Source of the DNA: Bryobacterales bacterium
Lineage (GTDB): Bacteria > Acidobacteriota > Terriglobia > Bryobacterales > Bryobacteraceae
Length of the DNA: 64,000 bases
Assembly (NCBI GenBank): GCA_020847045.1
Contig: JADLCT010000054.1
Span: 1-64,000, forward strand
Reading direction: 5' to 3'
Positions within the stretch are counted from its first letter, which is position 1. Every line of letters starts with the position of its first letter. Under the pieces are notes generated by a model. The model did no database searches and was not told the origin of the DNA. It saw only the letters and a program-made list of their open reading frames with translations. Made by a program: the position numbers and the translations under genes. Below, in pieces: positions 16,947-25,703 of this stretch.

Positions 16947-19916
16947 TTAAAAGGTGCGGCTGATGGTGAACCGGAAGGTGCGGCGCCGTTCAAAGAACGG
17001 ATACGCCTGGCCTACCCGGCTGATCGATTCGAGGAAGGTCGCGTTGTTCGGGAAGTAGCTGCGGTCGGCCACGATCGGCGGCACAAGGTACTCGCGGAGA
17101 ATGTTCGGGTTGTACGCCCAATAGAGACGGAACGGGGCGTTCACCACGGGCATCATAATTTGGAGTTCCAAACCCGTCGAGGTGCGGACCGCCTGCGAAG
17201 CCTTGGCAATCCTGGCGCGCCCGTCAAAGCCCGCCTGCGGAAAAGTGCCGTTTAACTCCGCCGTGCGGCCGGGGTTCAATCGCAACTGGCCGGGCAGGGA
17301 CAAACGGTTCACGCCGGCGTCAAAAAAGGCCGCCAGCGTCACCGGACCGGCGATCGGAATGCGGTACTCGAAGTTGCCCACGCCCTGCGTGTCGCCGCCG
17401 GGGAAGATCAACTGGTAGACGGGAATCTGCTGCGTCACGGCCGTGAACTGCTCCACGCCGTCGACGATGATCTTCTGCGTCCTGGCCGATCCGTCGGCGT
17501 TCAACACCGGCACGCTGGCCGCGCTGGGAATGTAGGCCACCGGCGAGATGCCCCAGATGTCGAAACCGCGGACGTCGTTCTCGCCGCCCATGTAGAAGCG
17601 GTTGAACGGAGGCGCCGTCTGGCCCGAGTAGCCCGTCACGAAGCGGCCCAACGCGTGGAAGCCGATCACGTGGCCCTTCTTGAAGCCGGCGCGGAACATC
17701 TTGAAGTCCACCGTCGGCTCAATCATCTTCACGTTGCCGCCGAAACCGGCGATCTGCGTGGAGACGAACAGGCTCTTGCCGCGCGATGGCGTAATCGGGT
17801 GGTCCACCGTGTTGTAGGTGTAGGAGGGGATGATGGCGCTGGTGCGGATGCCGGTCAGGGAGTTCTGCCCATCCAGCCCCTGGAAGTTGATGTAATCGAA
17901 ATACTGCTTCGACGCCGTCGAAAGCGTGGTGATGTTCTGCACGCCATAGCTGTAGGTGAGCGACACGCGCCCGAACAGCGAGCTCGACTTGAACATGCGG
18001 AAGGGTGTTGATACGCTCGTCGTGGCTCCATAGCCGTTGGAGACGTAGTTCAGCAGGTTGTCCTGGCCCAGTTGCTGGTACAGCGGCAGCAGGTTGCGGC
18101 CCGTCAACAGCGACACCTCGCGGCCCTGGTCGTAGTTGAAACGCTGCGTGTACACCGTGAAGCCCAACTGGATCGGCCGGTCGAACAGGTAGGGCTCGGT
18201 GAAGCCGATGGTCGCGTTGCGGATACGGTCGCCGAACTGCGCATCGAGCGACAGCGTCTCGCCCAGCCCCAGGAAGTTGTTCGTGGCGTACCCGAAACCG
18301 ATGAACGAACCGGCGATGCCCGAAACGCCGCCATTCAACTGGACGCTGTTCTTGCCGCGCTCCTTCACCTTCAGCGTGATGTCCACCGTGTTCGTCTTGG
18401 TGTCGCGCTTGATGTCGGCGGCCTCGTTTTCCTTCAGCACCTCGAAGTAGCCCAACTGGTTCAGGCGCAGAATGGACAGCTCCCAGTACCGGTTGTTGAA
18501 CACCTGGCCTTCGTCGATCAGAATCTCGCGCCGGATCACCTTGTCGCGCGTCGTCGTATTGCCCGAAAAGTCGATGCGGCGGACGAAGAACTGCTTGCCC
18601 TCGTCCACGTTCAGCGTCAGGTCGATCTTGTCCGAGTTCGGGATGACGTCAAAGCCGGGTTCGGGCACGAAATCGATGTAGCCGAACTCGCCATACAGCT
18701 TGCGCAGACTCTCCAAGCCTTTCCGTAGCTTGCCCGTGGAAAAGATGTCGCCCTGGTTCATGTTGAACACGGGACCCATCAGCGTCTCGGGCGTCCGGAA
18801 CAGCTTCACGCCGACGAAGTTGATCTTGTTCAGCTTGTACTGGCGGCCCTCTTCCACGTTGATCTTCACCGTGGCCCGCTTGCCGGGCTTGTTGGGATAA
18901 AACAGCGGGAAACGGAACTTGCCGCCGCCCACGTCGTGAATCGTCACCTCGTGGTCCAGCGCCCTCGCCGTGAAGTAGCCGCGCTCCTGATAGAAGTTGC
19001 GCAGCATGTCCTTGTCCATTTCGAGCTTGGTCGAGTCGAAGGACTTGGCGAACAGGTTTTCAAACAGAATCGAACGCGGGATGCCGATGGGCCGCAGGGC
19101 GCGCATGGAGCGGATCACCGCGCGGTCGCTGAACACCTGGTTGCCGGCGATGTCGATCTTGCCCACCTTCACCTTCGGGCCTTCTTTCACCCTGAAGTTC
19201 ACCTCGAGCGAACTGGGTGGAATCTGGCGCAACTCCGGCTCCACCGTGGCGAACTGGCGGCCACGCTCGGAGAGATACTCCTTCAAAACGACGGCGGCGC
19301 GCTGCACGGTGTTGGGGTCGTATTGCGTCTCCACGGTGAGCCCGACGCGGCGCTCCTTGAACCGGTCCAGAATCTCCGACACGGTGATCGACTTCATGCC
19401 GTCGTACTTGATCGAACGCACCATCCGGCGCTCGGAGACGCGGAAGCGGATGATCCAGCCCGTCCGGCCCGGCTCCTTTTCCAGCGTGATGTCGTCGAAG
19501 CGGCGCGTGTTCCACAGCGCAAGAAAGTCGCGGTGCAGGGCTTCATTGTCCAGCTTGTCGCCCTTCTTGGTGAAAATCAGTGCGCGCAGAGTGTCCTGCG
19601 GAACGCGCCGCGCTCCGCGAAACTCGATGGATTCCACGACGTCTTCGATCTTTTCCGGCGCCGGCGGCTCGTCGGCCGGCTTGGGGGCCTCAAACGGTGA
19701 TCCCGGCTTGGGAGCCTGGGGCTTGGGCGCCGCCGGTTTCGGAGCTTCCGCCGGAGCCGTGGGCACCGTCTCGAACGGATTTCCAGGTTTGGGAGCGGGC
19801 GTGGGCTGTTGTGCCGGTGCTTGGGCCAGCAAGGGGAAAGAGAGCAGAAAGGCCGTCGTGGCGGGGAGTAGACACAGACGGATCGCGCTCAGGCCAGGGA
19901 GCCTGCCAAACAACAT
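16947..19916 (-). CDS. bamA: Outer membrane assembly protein BamA
   Basis: The 989-residue product inserts beta-barrel proteins into the outer membrane. It has a signal peptide (to about residue 32), an unusual Pro/Ala-rich linker with repeated KPGNPFE/KPGSPFE units (about 35-85), then five POTRA domains. POTRA starts are visible at VESIEFRGARRVPQDTLR, VGKIDIAGNQVFSDRAV, NKINFVGVKLFRTPE and VRRIDFSGNTTTRDKVI. The 16-strand barrel fills the C-terminal half, with the lid motif MGGENDVRGFD and a terminal Phe (FRFTISRTF). It is about 180 residues longer than E. coli BamA, partly from the linker. It is co-transcribed with ompH, 69 bases downstream. Confidence 0.96.
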   Translation of the reverse strand: MLFGRLPGLSAIRLCLLPATTAFLLSFPLLAQAPAQQPTPAPKPGNPFETVPTAPAEAPKPAAPKPQAPKPGSPFEAPKPADEPPAPEKIEDVVESIEFRGARRVPQDTLRALIFTKKGDKLDNEALHRDFLALWNTRRFDDITLEKEPGRTGWIIRFRVSERRMVRSIKYDGMKSITVSEILDRFKERRVGLTVETQYDPNTVQRAAVVLKEYLSERGRQFATVEPELRQIPPSSLEVNFRVKEGPKVKVGKIDIAGNQVFSDRAVIRSMRALRPIGIPRSILFENLFAKSFDSTKLEMDKDMLRNFYQERGYFTARALDHEVTIHDVGGGKFRFPLFYPNKPGKRATVKINVEEGRQYKLNKINFVGVKLFRTPETLMGPVFNMNQGDIFSTGKLRKGLESLRKLYGEFGYIDFVPEPGFDVIPNSDKIDLTLNVDEGKQFFVRRIDFSGNTTTRDKVIRREILIDEGQVFNNRYWELSILRLNQLGYFEVLKENEAADIKRDTKTNTVDITLKVKERGKNSVQLNGGVSGIAGSFIGFGYATNNFLGLGETLSLDAQFGDRIRNATIGFTEPYLFDRPIQLGFTVYTQRFNYDQGREVSLLTGRNLLPLYQQLGQDNLLNYVSNGYGATTSVSTPFRMFKSSSLFGRVSLTYSYGVQNITTLSTASKQYFDYINFQGLDGQNSLTGIRTSAIIPSYTYNTVDHPITPSRGKSLFVSTQIAGFGGNVKMIEPTVDFKMFRAGFKKGHVIGFHALGRFVTGYSGQTAPPFNRFYMGGENDVRGFDIWGISPVAYIPSAASVPVLNADGSARTQKIIVDGVEQFTAVTQQIPVYQLIFPGGDTQGVGNFEYRIPIAGPVTLAAFFDAGVNRLSLPGQLRLNPGRTAELNGTFPQAGFDGRARIAKASQAVRTSTGLELQIMMPVVNAPFRLYWAYNPNILREYLVPPIVADRSYFPNNATFLESISRVGQAYPFFERRRTFRFTISRTF

Positions 19917-20214
19917 TTACCGATAGTTCCTTTCCACTCTGCGCCTCGTTTTGGGACGTTGAGGAACGTCTCCCGGTTTCGGTGGATTCATCCCCCCGGT
20001 CCGGGAAACCACTCAGGCGGCGGGATCAAACACTCCATTGTAACGGATACGGCCCCGCAATGCCGGGGGGGCAGGCCCCGATCCGGACCAGGAAACGCAA
20101 ATTTTGGACCCGCCAGGGGAGTTCCCTGGCCTTCTGGTGTAAACTTTAGTGCTTTGTGGGATGTTCGGTCCCCGGCCCGGCCACGCGTATCAGCGGGCGG
20201 CTCAAGGAGAATGA
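19917..20214. promoter_or_regulatory. Intergenic region between divergent bamA and ketoacyl synthase genes
   Basis: These 298 bases hold no gene. They must contain promoters in both directions. On the minus strand, TACAAT near 20042-20037 is a possible -10 box for bamA without a good -35. A perfect inverted repeat GCCAGGG (20112-20118) / CCCTGGC (20124-20130) lies before the ketoacyl synthase gene. AAGGAG (20203-20208) is its ribosome-binding site. Confidence 0.4.
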
Positions 20215-21462
20215 ATGACGGCCCAAGTGGCAATCACGGGAATTGGGGCGGTTTCGCCTAACGGCGCTGGCCGCGAACTGTTCTGGCGCAACTGCCTGGA
20301 TGGTGTTTCGGGAGTGCGCCAGATCACGCGGTTCGATACCGATGGCTTCCTCGTCCGCATCGCCGGCGAAGTGAATGATCTCGATGTCAACGCCTGGGTG
20401 GAACCCAAAGACAGGCCTCACGTTCCCCGCGCCGTGCCCTTGGCCCGCGCCGCCGTTTCAGAGGCCCTGGCCGACGCCGGGCTGGAACCGGAAAAGATGA
20501 CACGCGATGAGTTGCGCGGCATTGGCGTCTCCTGCGGCTCCGGCGGCGCCGCGCAGGAGTTCAGCGAGGAGCAATACCGGCTCTTCTATCAGGGGCTGAT
20601 TAAACAGTGCAGCGTGTATGTGATTCCAAGCTCGACGCCCGGCACCATGGCCAGCGAAATCTCCATGCACTACGGGTTCCGCGGCTATAGCCACCTGATT
20701 TCCAACGGCTGCACCTCCTCCACCGACGCCATCGGCTACGCCTACCGCAGCATCAAGCATGGCGTGATGGACACCATGATCGCCGGCGGCACCGACGCGC
20801 CCATCGCGCCGCTCATCGTGCGCGGCTTCCAGCTCATGCGCATCATGACGCAGCGCTGGAACAGCGAGCCGCACCGTGGTTCACGGCCCTTTTCGAAGGA
20901 CCGCGATGGCTTCGTGCTCAGCGAAGGGGCCTGGTTCTTCGTGCTCGAAAACGCCGAGAAGGCCCGCGCGCGCGGCGCGAAAATCTATGGCTATATCGAA
21001 GGGTATGGCGCCACGTGCGAAGCCTTCCACCGCGTGCGCCTGGAAGAGTCCGGCGAGGAGCCGGCCCGCGCCATGCTGCTCGCTTTGGAAGAAGCCGGCC
21101 TCGAGACCGGGCAGATCGACTATCTGCAATACCACGGCACCTCCACCGAACTGAACGACCGCATCGAATCCAAGGCCGTCCAGATCGCCTTCGGCGCGCA
21201 CGCCGAAAAACTGCCCGGTTCCAGCGTGAAGAGCATCATCGGCCACCCGCAGGGAGCCTGTGGCGCCGCCGGCATGGCCGCCGTCCTGCTGTCCATGCGC
21301 GACGGCAAGGTGCACCCCACCATCAATCTCGAACAGGCCGCCCCGGAGTGTCCGCTCGACTATGTGCCGAACCAGGCGCGCAAGTTGAACATCGAGCACG
21401 CCGTAGCCAATTGCATCGCCTTCGGCAGCAAAAACTCGGCGATCGTGCTCGGCCGGGCCTAA
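20215..21462 (+). CDS. Beta-ketoacyl-[acyl carrier protein] synthase, FabF-like
   Basis: The 415-residue product condenses acyl chains with malonyl-ACP. The Cys-His-His triad is Cys166 (SNGCTSSTDA), His307 (YHGTSTELND) and His344 (KSIIGHPQGACGAAG). The motif context differs from housekeeping FabF (usually ACATG and HGTGT), so it may serve a specialised acyl pathway, for example lipid A or unusual membrane lipids. No acyl carrier protein gene is adjacent. It is divergent from bamA and ends with a 4-base convergent overlap with the M20 peptidase. Confidence 0.88.
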   Translation: MTAQVAITGIGAVSPNGAGRELFWRNCLDGVSGVRQITRFDTDGFLVRIAGEVNDLDVNAWVEPKDRPHVPRAVPLARAAVSEALADAGLEPEKMTRDELRGIGVSCGSGGAAQEFSEEQYRLFYQGLIKQCSVYVIPSSTPGTMASEISMHYGFRGYSHLISNGCTSSTDAIGYAYRSIKHGVMDTMIAGGTDAPIAPLIVRGFQLMRIMTQRWNSEPHRGSRPFSKDRDGFVLSEGAWFFVLENAEKARARGAKIYGYIEGYGATCEAFHRVRLEESGEEPARAMLLALEEAGLETGQIDYLQYHGTSTELNDRIESKAVQIAFGAHAEKLPGSSVKSIIGHPQGACGAAGMAAVLLSMRDGKVHPTINLEQAAPECPLDYVPNQARKLNIEHAVANCIAFGSKNSAIVLGRA

Positions 21463-22616
21463 AGGCTCGCCAGCAGTCCCGCCAGCAGCGCCGTGCGGTC
21501 CGCTATGCGCTCCACGAGGATGCTCTCGTGCGGCGCGTGCGCTCCCTCGCCCACTGAGCCCAACCCGTCGAGCGTCGGCACGCCGAGCGCCGCTGTCAGA
21601 TTGCCGTCGGAACCGCCACCGGTCGAGGACTCCTCAACGGCGACGCCCATGGCCCCCGCCAGGCCGATGGCCAGTTTCGCCAGCTTCGCCACGCCGGCCG
21701 TGCGCTCCATCGGCGGCCGGTTCAAGCCGCCCTCCAGGGCCAGGACGCAGCGTTCCTCGCGTGGCTGCAAACGGCGGAATTTTTTCTCCAGTTGGGCGAA
21801 GTCCTTCAGACGGGGGACGCGAATATCGATCTCCGCGCTTGCCTCCGGCGCGACGATGTTTGACCGCGTTCCTCCCCGCACCACACCCACGTTCACCGTC
21901 ACGCCGCGCCGCAAATCGGTGAATCCGGCGATGACGTCCACCTGCCGCGCCAGTTCCACCACGGCGCTGGCCCCGGCCGCGAAGTCCACGCCCGAGTGCG
22001 ACGCCACGCCCCTCACGCTCAAGCAATAACGGCCGATGCCTTTCCGCGCCGTCTTGAGCCTGCCCGCCAGTCCCGTACCCGGCTCCAGCACCAGCGCCGC
22101 ATCGCTCGCACGCGCCATGCGTTCCGTGAGTTCGCGCGAGGCTGGGCTGCCGATCTCCTCGTCACAATTGATTTGCAGCACCACCTTTTTCGCCACCGGA
22201 ACGTCGAGCTCGCGCAGGATGCGCGCCGCGAAGACCAGTTGTGCCAGTCCGCCCTTCATGTCCAGTACGCCGGGTCCCCACAGCCTGCCCTTCTCCGCGC
22301 GCCACGGCATGCTCTTCAAAGTGCCCACGGGCCACACCGTATCGCTGTGCCCCAGCACAAGCACCTGCCCCTTCTTCCGCTTCGGCCCTGGCAGCGCCAG
22401 CTCCACCAGAAGGTGCCGGCCATATCGCCCCGCCGCCACCGTCCTCACCTTCGCCAGGCCCGCCACGCGCGCCGCGAACAGATCATTGAACCGCCCGATG
22501 CAGGCGGCCGACTCGCTCGGCGATTCGCATTCCACCATCTCGCGCAGCAGCGCCACCTGTCCGTCCCGCGCCACACGCGCCGCCGCCAGTAGTCTCCGAA
22601 TCACGTCCGTTTCCAT
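21459..22616 (-). CDS. M20-family metallopeptidase, carboxypeptidase G2-like
   Basis: The 385-residue product is a di-zinc peptidase. Motifs are VLGHSDTVWPVGT (His, Asp), GPGVLDMKGGLAQ (bridging Asp), NCDEEIGSPAS (catalytic and metal Glu), LEPGTG, and the C-terminal His in APHESIL. The lid dimerisation domain covers about residues 185-290. Family members release glutamate or C-terminal amino acids from folates or peptides. No signal peptide is visible. The ATG at 22616 has no clear ribosome-binding site and is only 30 bases from the divergent fabZ start. Confidence 0.88.
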   Translation of the reverse strand: METDVIRRLLAAARVARDGQVALLREMVECESPSESAACIGRFNDLFAARVAGLAKVRTVAAGRYGRHLLVELALPGPKRKKGQVLVLGHSDTVWPVGTLKSMPWRAEKGRLWGPGVLDMKGGLAQLVFAARILRELDVPVAKKVVLQINCDEEIGSPASRELTERMARASDAALVLEPGTGLAGRLKTARKGIGRYCLSVRGVASHSGVDFAAGASAVVELARQVDVIAGFTDLRRGVTVNVGVVRGGTRSNIVAPEASAEIDIRVPRLKDFAQLEKKFRRLQPREERCVLALEGGLNRPPMERTAGVAKLAKLAIGLAGAMGVAVEESSTGGGSDGNLTAALGVPTLDGLGSVGEGAHAPHESILVERIADRTALLAGLLASL

Positions 22617-22621
22617 TCAGA

Positions 22622-22634
22622 CGCTATAATAGCG
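22622..22634. promoter_or_regulatory. Palindromic -10 element between M20 peptidase and fabZ
   Basis: CGCTAT-A-ATAGCG is a 13-base palindrome that contains a perfect TATAAT (22625-22630) for fabZ on the plus strand and TATTAT on the minus strand. It occupies almost half of the 30 bases between the two start codons. No good -35 is seen at the expected distance. It could be a promoter, a repressor site or both. Confidence 0.5.
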
Positions 22635-22646
22635 GCTTCACCTCAC

Positions 22647-23099
22647 ATGGCAGAACTCGATATCCTCGCGATCCGCGGCTTGCTTCCTCATCGCTACCCG
22701 TTCCTGCTGGTTGACCGCATTCTCGACATCGGCGACGACTACATCACCGCCATCAAGAATGTCACCGCCAACGAGCCACACTTCACGGGCCACTTCCCGG
22801 ACTTCCCCATCATGCCCGGCGTGCTCATCATCGAAGCCCTGGCGCAGACGGCGGGCGTTCTGGTGCTGGGCAAGATTGAGGATCGCGAGAACAAGCACGT
22901 GTTTCTCGCCGGCGTGGACGAGGCCCGCTTCCGCCGCCCCGTGGTGCCGGGCGATCAGCTTCGCCTGGAAATCAAGGTCGTGCACGGCCGCCCCACCCGG
23001 ATCAAGGCGCAGGGCAAGGCCTTCGTTGGCGATCAGTGCGTGGCCGAAGCCATGTTGGTGTGTGTTCTCCAGGACAAGGGCGGAGCTTCACAGTCCTAA
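22647..23099 (+). CDS. fabZ: 3-hydroxyacyl-[acyl carrier protein] dehydratase FabZ
   Basis: The 150-residue hot-dog-fold enzyme dehydrates 3-hydroxyacyl-ACP in fatty acid synthesis. [14 protein letters not shown] and [23 protein letters not shown] contain the catalytic His and Glu. It competes with LpxA for 3-hydroxyacyl-ACP, and pairing with lpxA, which starts 18 bases downstream, is common in Gram-negative bacteria. Confidence 0.97.
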   Translation: MAELDILAIRGLLPHRYPFLLVDRILDIGDDYITAIKNVTANEPHFTGHFPDFPIMPGVLIIEALAQTAGVLVLGKIEDRENKHVFLAGVDEARFRRPVVPGDQLRLEIKVVHGRPTRIKAQGKAFVGDQCVAEAMLVCVLQDKGGASQS

Positions 23100-23117
23100 C
23101 CGTCCGCCGGGGCCCTC

Positions 23118-23894
23118 ATGCCCATTCACTCCACCGCCATCGTCGACCCGCGGGCGAGCATTCACCCGGAAGCCGACATTGGACCCTACTGCATCCTGCA
23201 GGGTGAGGTCGTCATCGGCGCGCGCACGCGCCTGATGGCCCACGCGTTCCTTGAAGGTCCGCTCACCGTGGGCGAAGACAATACGTTCTTCCCCTACTGC
23301 TCCATCGGCGCCGCGCCTCAGGACATGAAGTACAAAGGCGAACGGAGCGAAACCCGCATCGGCAACGGGAACCGTATCCGCGAGTTCGTCACCATCCACC
23401 GCGGCACAGAAGGCGGCGGCCTCGTCACGTCGCTGGGCGACGGTAATCTTCTGCTCGCCTACGTCCACGTCGCGCACGACTGCGCGCTGGGCAGCCACAA
23501 CATTCTGTCGAACGGCGCCACTCTGGCCGGCCACGTCGTTGTGGGCGATTGGGTGGTGCTGGGCGGCCTCAGCGCCGTGCATCAGTTCTGCCGCGTCGGC
23601 AGCCACTCCATCGTCGGCGGCGGCAGCATCGTCACGCAGGATGTCGCGCCTTACTCGATGACCGTCGCCCCCAGGGAAGCAAAACTATTCGGCGTCAACA
23701 AGGTGGGCCTGCAACGCCGCGGCTTCTCCGGCGACGCCATCAATGCGCTCCACAGGACCTTCCGTTTGCTCGGCTCCAAAACGTTGAATACCTCGCAGGC
23801 CCTCGAAAAAATTCGCGCCGAGGTGCCGCAAACCGCCGAAGTGGCCGAAGTGATCGGCTTCATCGAGCGGTCCACGCGCGGGGTGATCAAGTGA
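23118..23894 (+). CDS. lpxA: UDP-N-acetylglucosamine acyltransferase LpxA
   Basis: The 258-residue product catalyses the first step of lipid A synthesis. It is a left-handed beta-helix of hexapeptide repeats (IHPEADIGPYCILQGEVVIGARTRLM). The catalytic His is in AYVHVAHDCALGSHNILSNG, with NRIREFVTIHRGT before it. The C-terminal helical domain carries REAKLFGVNKVGLQRRGFSGDAI. The stop overlaps the lpxI start (GTGA at 23891-23894). The next step enzyme LpxC and the acyltransferase LpxD are not in the window. Confidence 0.97.
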   Translation: MPIHSTAIVDPRASIHPEADIGPYCILQGEVVIGARTRLMAHAFLEGPLTVGEDNTFFPYCSIGAAPQDMKYKGERSETRIGNGNRIREFVTIHRGTEGGGLVTSLGDGNLLLAYVHVAHDCALGSHNILSNGATLAGHVVVGDWVVLGGLSAVHQFCRVGSHSIVGGGSIVTQDVAPYSMTVAPREAKLFGVNKVGLQRRGFSGDAINALHRTFRLLGSKTLNTSQALEKIRAEVPQTAEVAEVIGFIERSTRGVIK

Positions 23895-24724
23895 CGTCCG
23901 CGCCCCTGGCCCGGCGCTATGCCATTCTCTGCGGCAACGGCCGCTTCCCCATCCTCGCCCTCGAAGAGGCGCGCAAACTGGGCGATGATCCCGTGGCCAT
24001 CGGCATTCTTGGCGAGGCCCCGCCCGAAATTGAGCGTCTCTCGCCCATCTGCCACTGGGTGACCATCGCCGAGCTGGGCAAGCTGATCGACATCTGCCAT
24101 AAGGAAGGTTGCGCCGAACTGATGATGGCCGGGCAGGTGAAGCATGTTTCCATCTTTTCCTCGCTGACGCCGGACTGGCGGCTTGCCCGCGTGCTCTTCA
24201 AAGCCGCCACGAAGAACACGGATTCCCTGATTGGCGGCGTCATCGATGAGTTGGCCCGCGAGAACATCCGCGTCACCGATTCCACCCATCTGCTGAAACC
24301 GCTGCTGGCTGGCGAAGGCCCTCTCACGGGCCGCAAGTTTACCTCCGGGGAGGAGGCCGACGTGCGCTATGGCCGCCGCATCGCCTTGGCCCTGAGCGGC
24401 TTCGACGTTGGACAAAGCGCCGCCATCTGCGAGAAGGCCTGTGTGGCCCTGGAAGCCATGGAGGGCACCGACGAGATGCTGCGCCGCGCGGCGTCGCTCG
24501 CCGCAGGCCGCCGGCTGACTCTGGTGAAAGCCTCCCGGCGGCGTCAACACCTGCTCTTCGACGTTCCCGTCCTTGGCCTGGCGAGCATCCCCGTCCTGCG
24601 CGATACCAACACCACCGCTGTCGCCGTTGATGCCGGGCGCACGCTGCTCCTCGACAAGGAGGAGATGCTGGCCCGCGCCCGCGAAGCCCGCATCGCCATT
24701 GTCGGGTATCCTCCGGATGAGTAA
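23891..24724 (+). CDS. lpxI: UDP-2,3-diacylglucosamine pyrophosphatase LpxI
   Basis: The 277-residue product (former DUF1009) cleaves UDP-diacylglucosamine to lipid X, the step done by LpxH in E. coli. The start is the GTG at 23891, overlapping the lpxA stop by four bases. An in-frame extension further upstream would run through lpxA. Motifs are YAILCGNGRFPILALEEA, AELMMAGQVKH, the central DSLIGGVIDELARENIRVTDSTHLLKPLLAGEGPLT and, near the C-terminus, FDVPVLGLASIPVLRDTNTTAVAVDAGRTLLLD. LpxI is the usual form outside beta- and gamma-proteobacteria. Confidence 0.94.
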   Translation: MTSAPLARRYAILCGNGRFPILALEEARKLGDDPVAIGILGEAPPEIERLSPICHWVTIAELGKLIDICHKEGCAELMMAGQVKHVSIFSSLTPDWRLARVLFKAATKNTDSLIGGVIDELARENIRVTDSTHLLKPLLAGEGPLTGRKFTSGEEADVRYGRRIALALSGFDVGQSAAICEKACVALEAMEGTDEMLRRAASLAAGRRLTLVKASRRRQHLLFDVPVLGLASIPVLRDTNTTAVAVDAGRTLLLDKEEMLARAREARIAIVGYPPDE

Positions 24725-25703
24725 TATGCCGCATCCTTCCGCTCCGCTTCCCCGCGTCGCCGTTGTCGGCTGCGGCGCCTTCGGCCGGAACCACCTCCGC
24801 GTCGTCCGCGACTCTCCGCGCGCCATCCTGGCCGCCGCCGTGGACACCGACCCGGCCAAGGCCCAGGCGGCAGCCCAGGAGTTTGACTGTCCCGCCGCCA
24901 CCAGCCTCGATCAACTTCCCGCGCTCGCCGATGCCGCCATCCTCGCCGTTCCCACGACGCAGCACGCAGAAGCCGGCTGCGCCCTCATGGCCGCCGGGCT
25001 CGACGTGCTCGTGGAAAAACCCATTGCCGCGACGGTGGAAGAGGCGCAACGCCTGACCGCCGCCGCCGCACGGTTCGACAGAATTCTACAGGTGGGCCAC
25101 CTCGAACGCTTCAACCCCGCCGTGATGGCTCTGGTGCAGGCCGTCCGTCTGCCGCTCTTCTTCGAGGTGCACCGCTTGAGCATCTTCGCCCCGCGCAGCC
25201 TCGACGTGGATGTTGTTCTCGATCTCATGATCCACGACCTCGATATCGTGCTCGCCCTCACCGGTGAGATGCCCACCGAAGTGAGCGCCGCGGGCATCCG
25301 CATCCTGTCGGAGAAAGTGGACATCGCCAACGTTCGCCTCGCCTTCCCGGGCGGATGCATCGCCAATCTGACCGCCTCGCGCGTCTCCACCGAAAAGGTG
25401 CGCAAGCTGCGCATCTTCCAGCCGCATGAGTACATCTCCATCGACTACGCCCGCCAGGACGGCATGGTGATTGCCGTCGACGCCAAGCGCCAGGTCGCCC
25501 TTCGCCCCCTGGGCTCAGTGAAACGCGAACCCCTGGCGTCCCAGTTCGACAACTTTCTCGATTCCATCGCCGCCCGTCTCGCGCCCACCGTGGATGGCGC
25601 CGCCGCAACGCGCGCCCTTACGGTTGCGTCTGGCATTCTTGTTAAGATCGAGGAGCACGCGCGTATCGTCAATGCTCGACTCCACGCCAGCGAGCAGCGC
25701 TGA
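24717..25703 (+). CDS. Gfo/Idh/MocA-family oxidoreductase in the lipid A operon
   Basis: The 328-residue product has an N-terminal Rossmann fold (VAVVGCGAFGRNHLRVV) and the family motif VLVEKPIAAT with the catalytic-type Lys, followed by a beta-sheet substrate domain. Members oxidise sugars with NAD(P). The start at 24717 overlaps the lpxI stop (ATGAGTAA); an ATG at 24726 is an alternative. Similar genes lie next to lpxI in other lipid A clusters. GnnA, which makes the 3-keto sugar for amide-type lipid A, belongs to this superfamily, but its partner transaminase is not here, so the substrate is open. Confidence 0.85.
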   Translation: MSNMPHPSAPLPRVAVVGCGAFGRNHLRVVRDSPRAILAAAVDTDPAKAQAAAQEFDCPAATSLDQLPALADAAILAVPTTQHAEAGCALMAAGLDVLVEKPIAATVEEAQRLTAAAARFDRILQVGHLERFNPAVMALVQAVRLPLFFEVHRLSIFAPRSLDVDVVLDLMIHDLDIVLALTGEMPTEVSAAGIRILSEKVDIANVRLAFPGGCIANLTASRVSTEKVRKLRIFQPHEYISIDYARQDGMVIAVDAKRQVALRPLGSVKREPLASQFDNFLDSIAARLAPTVDGAAATRALTVASGILVKIEEHARIVNARLHASEQR

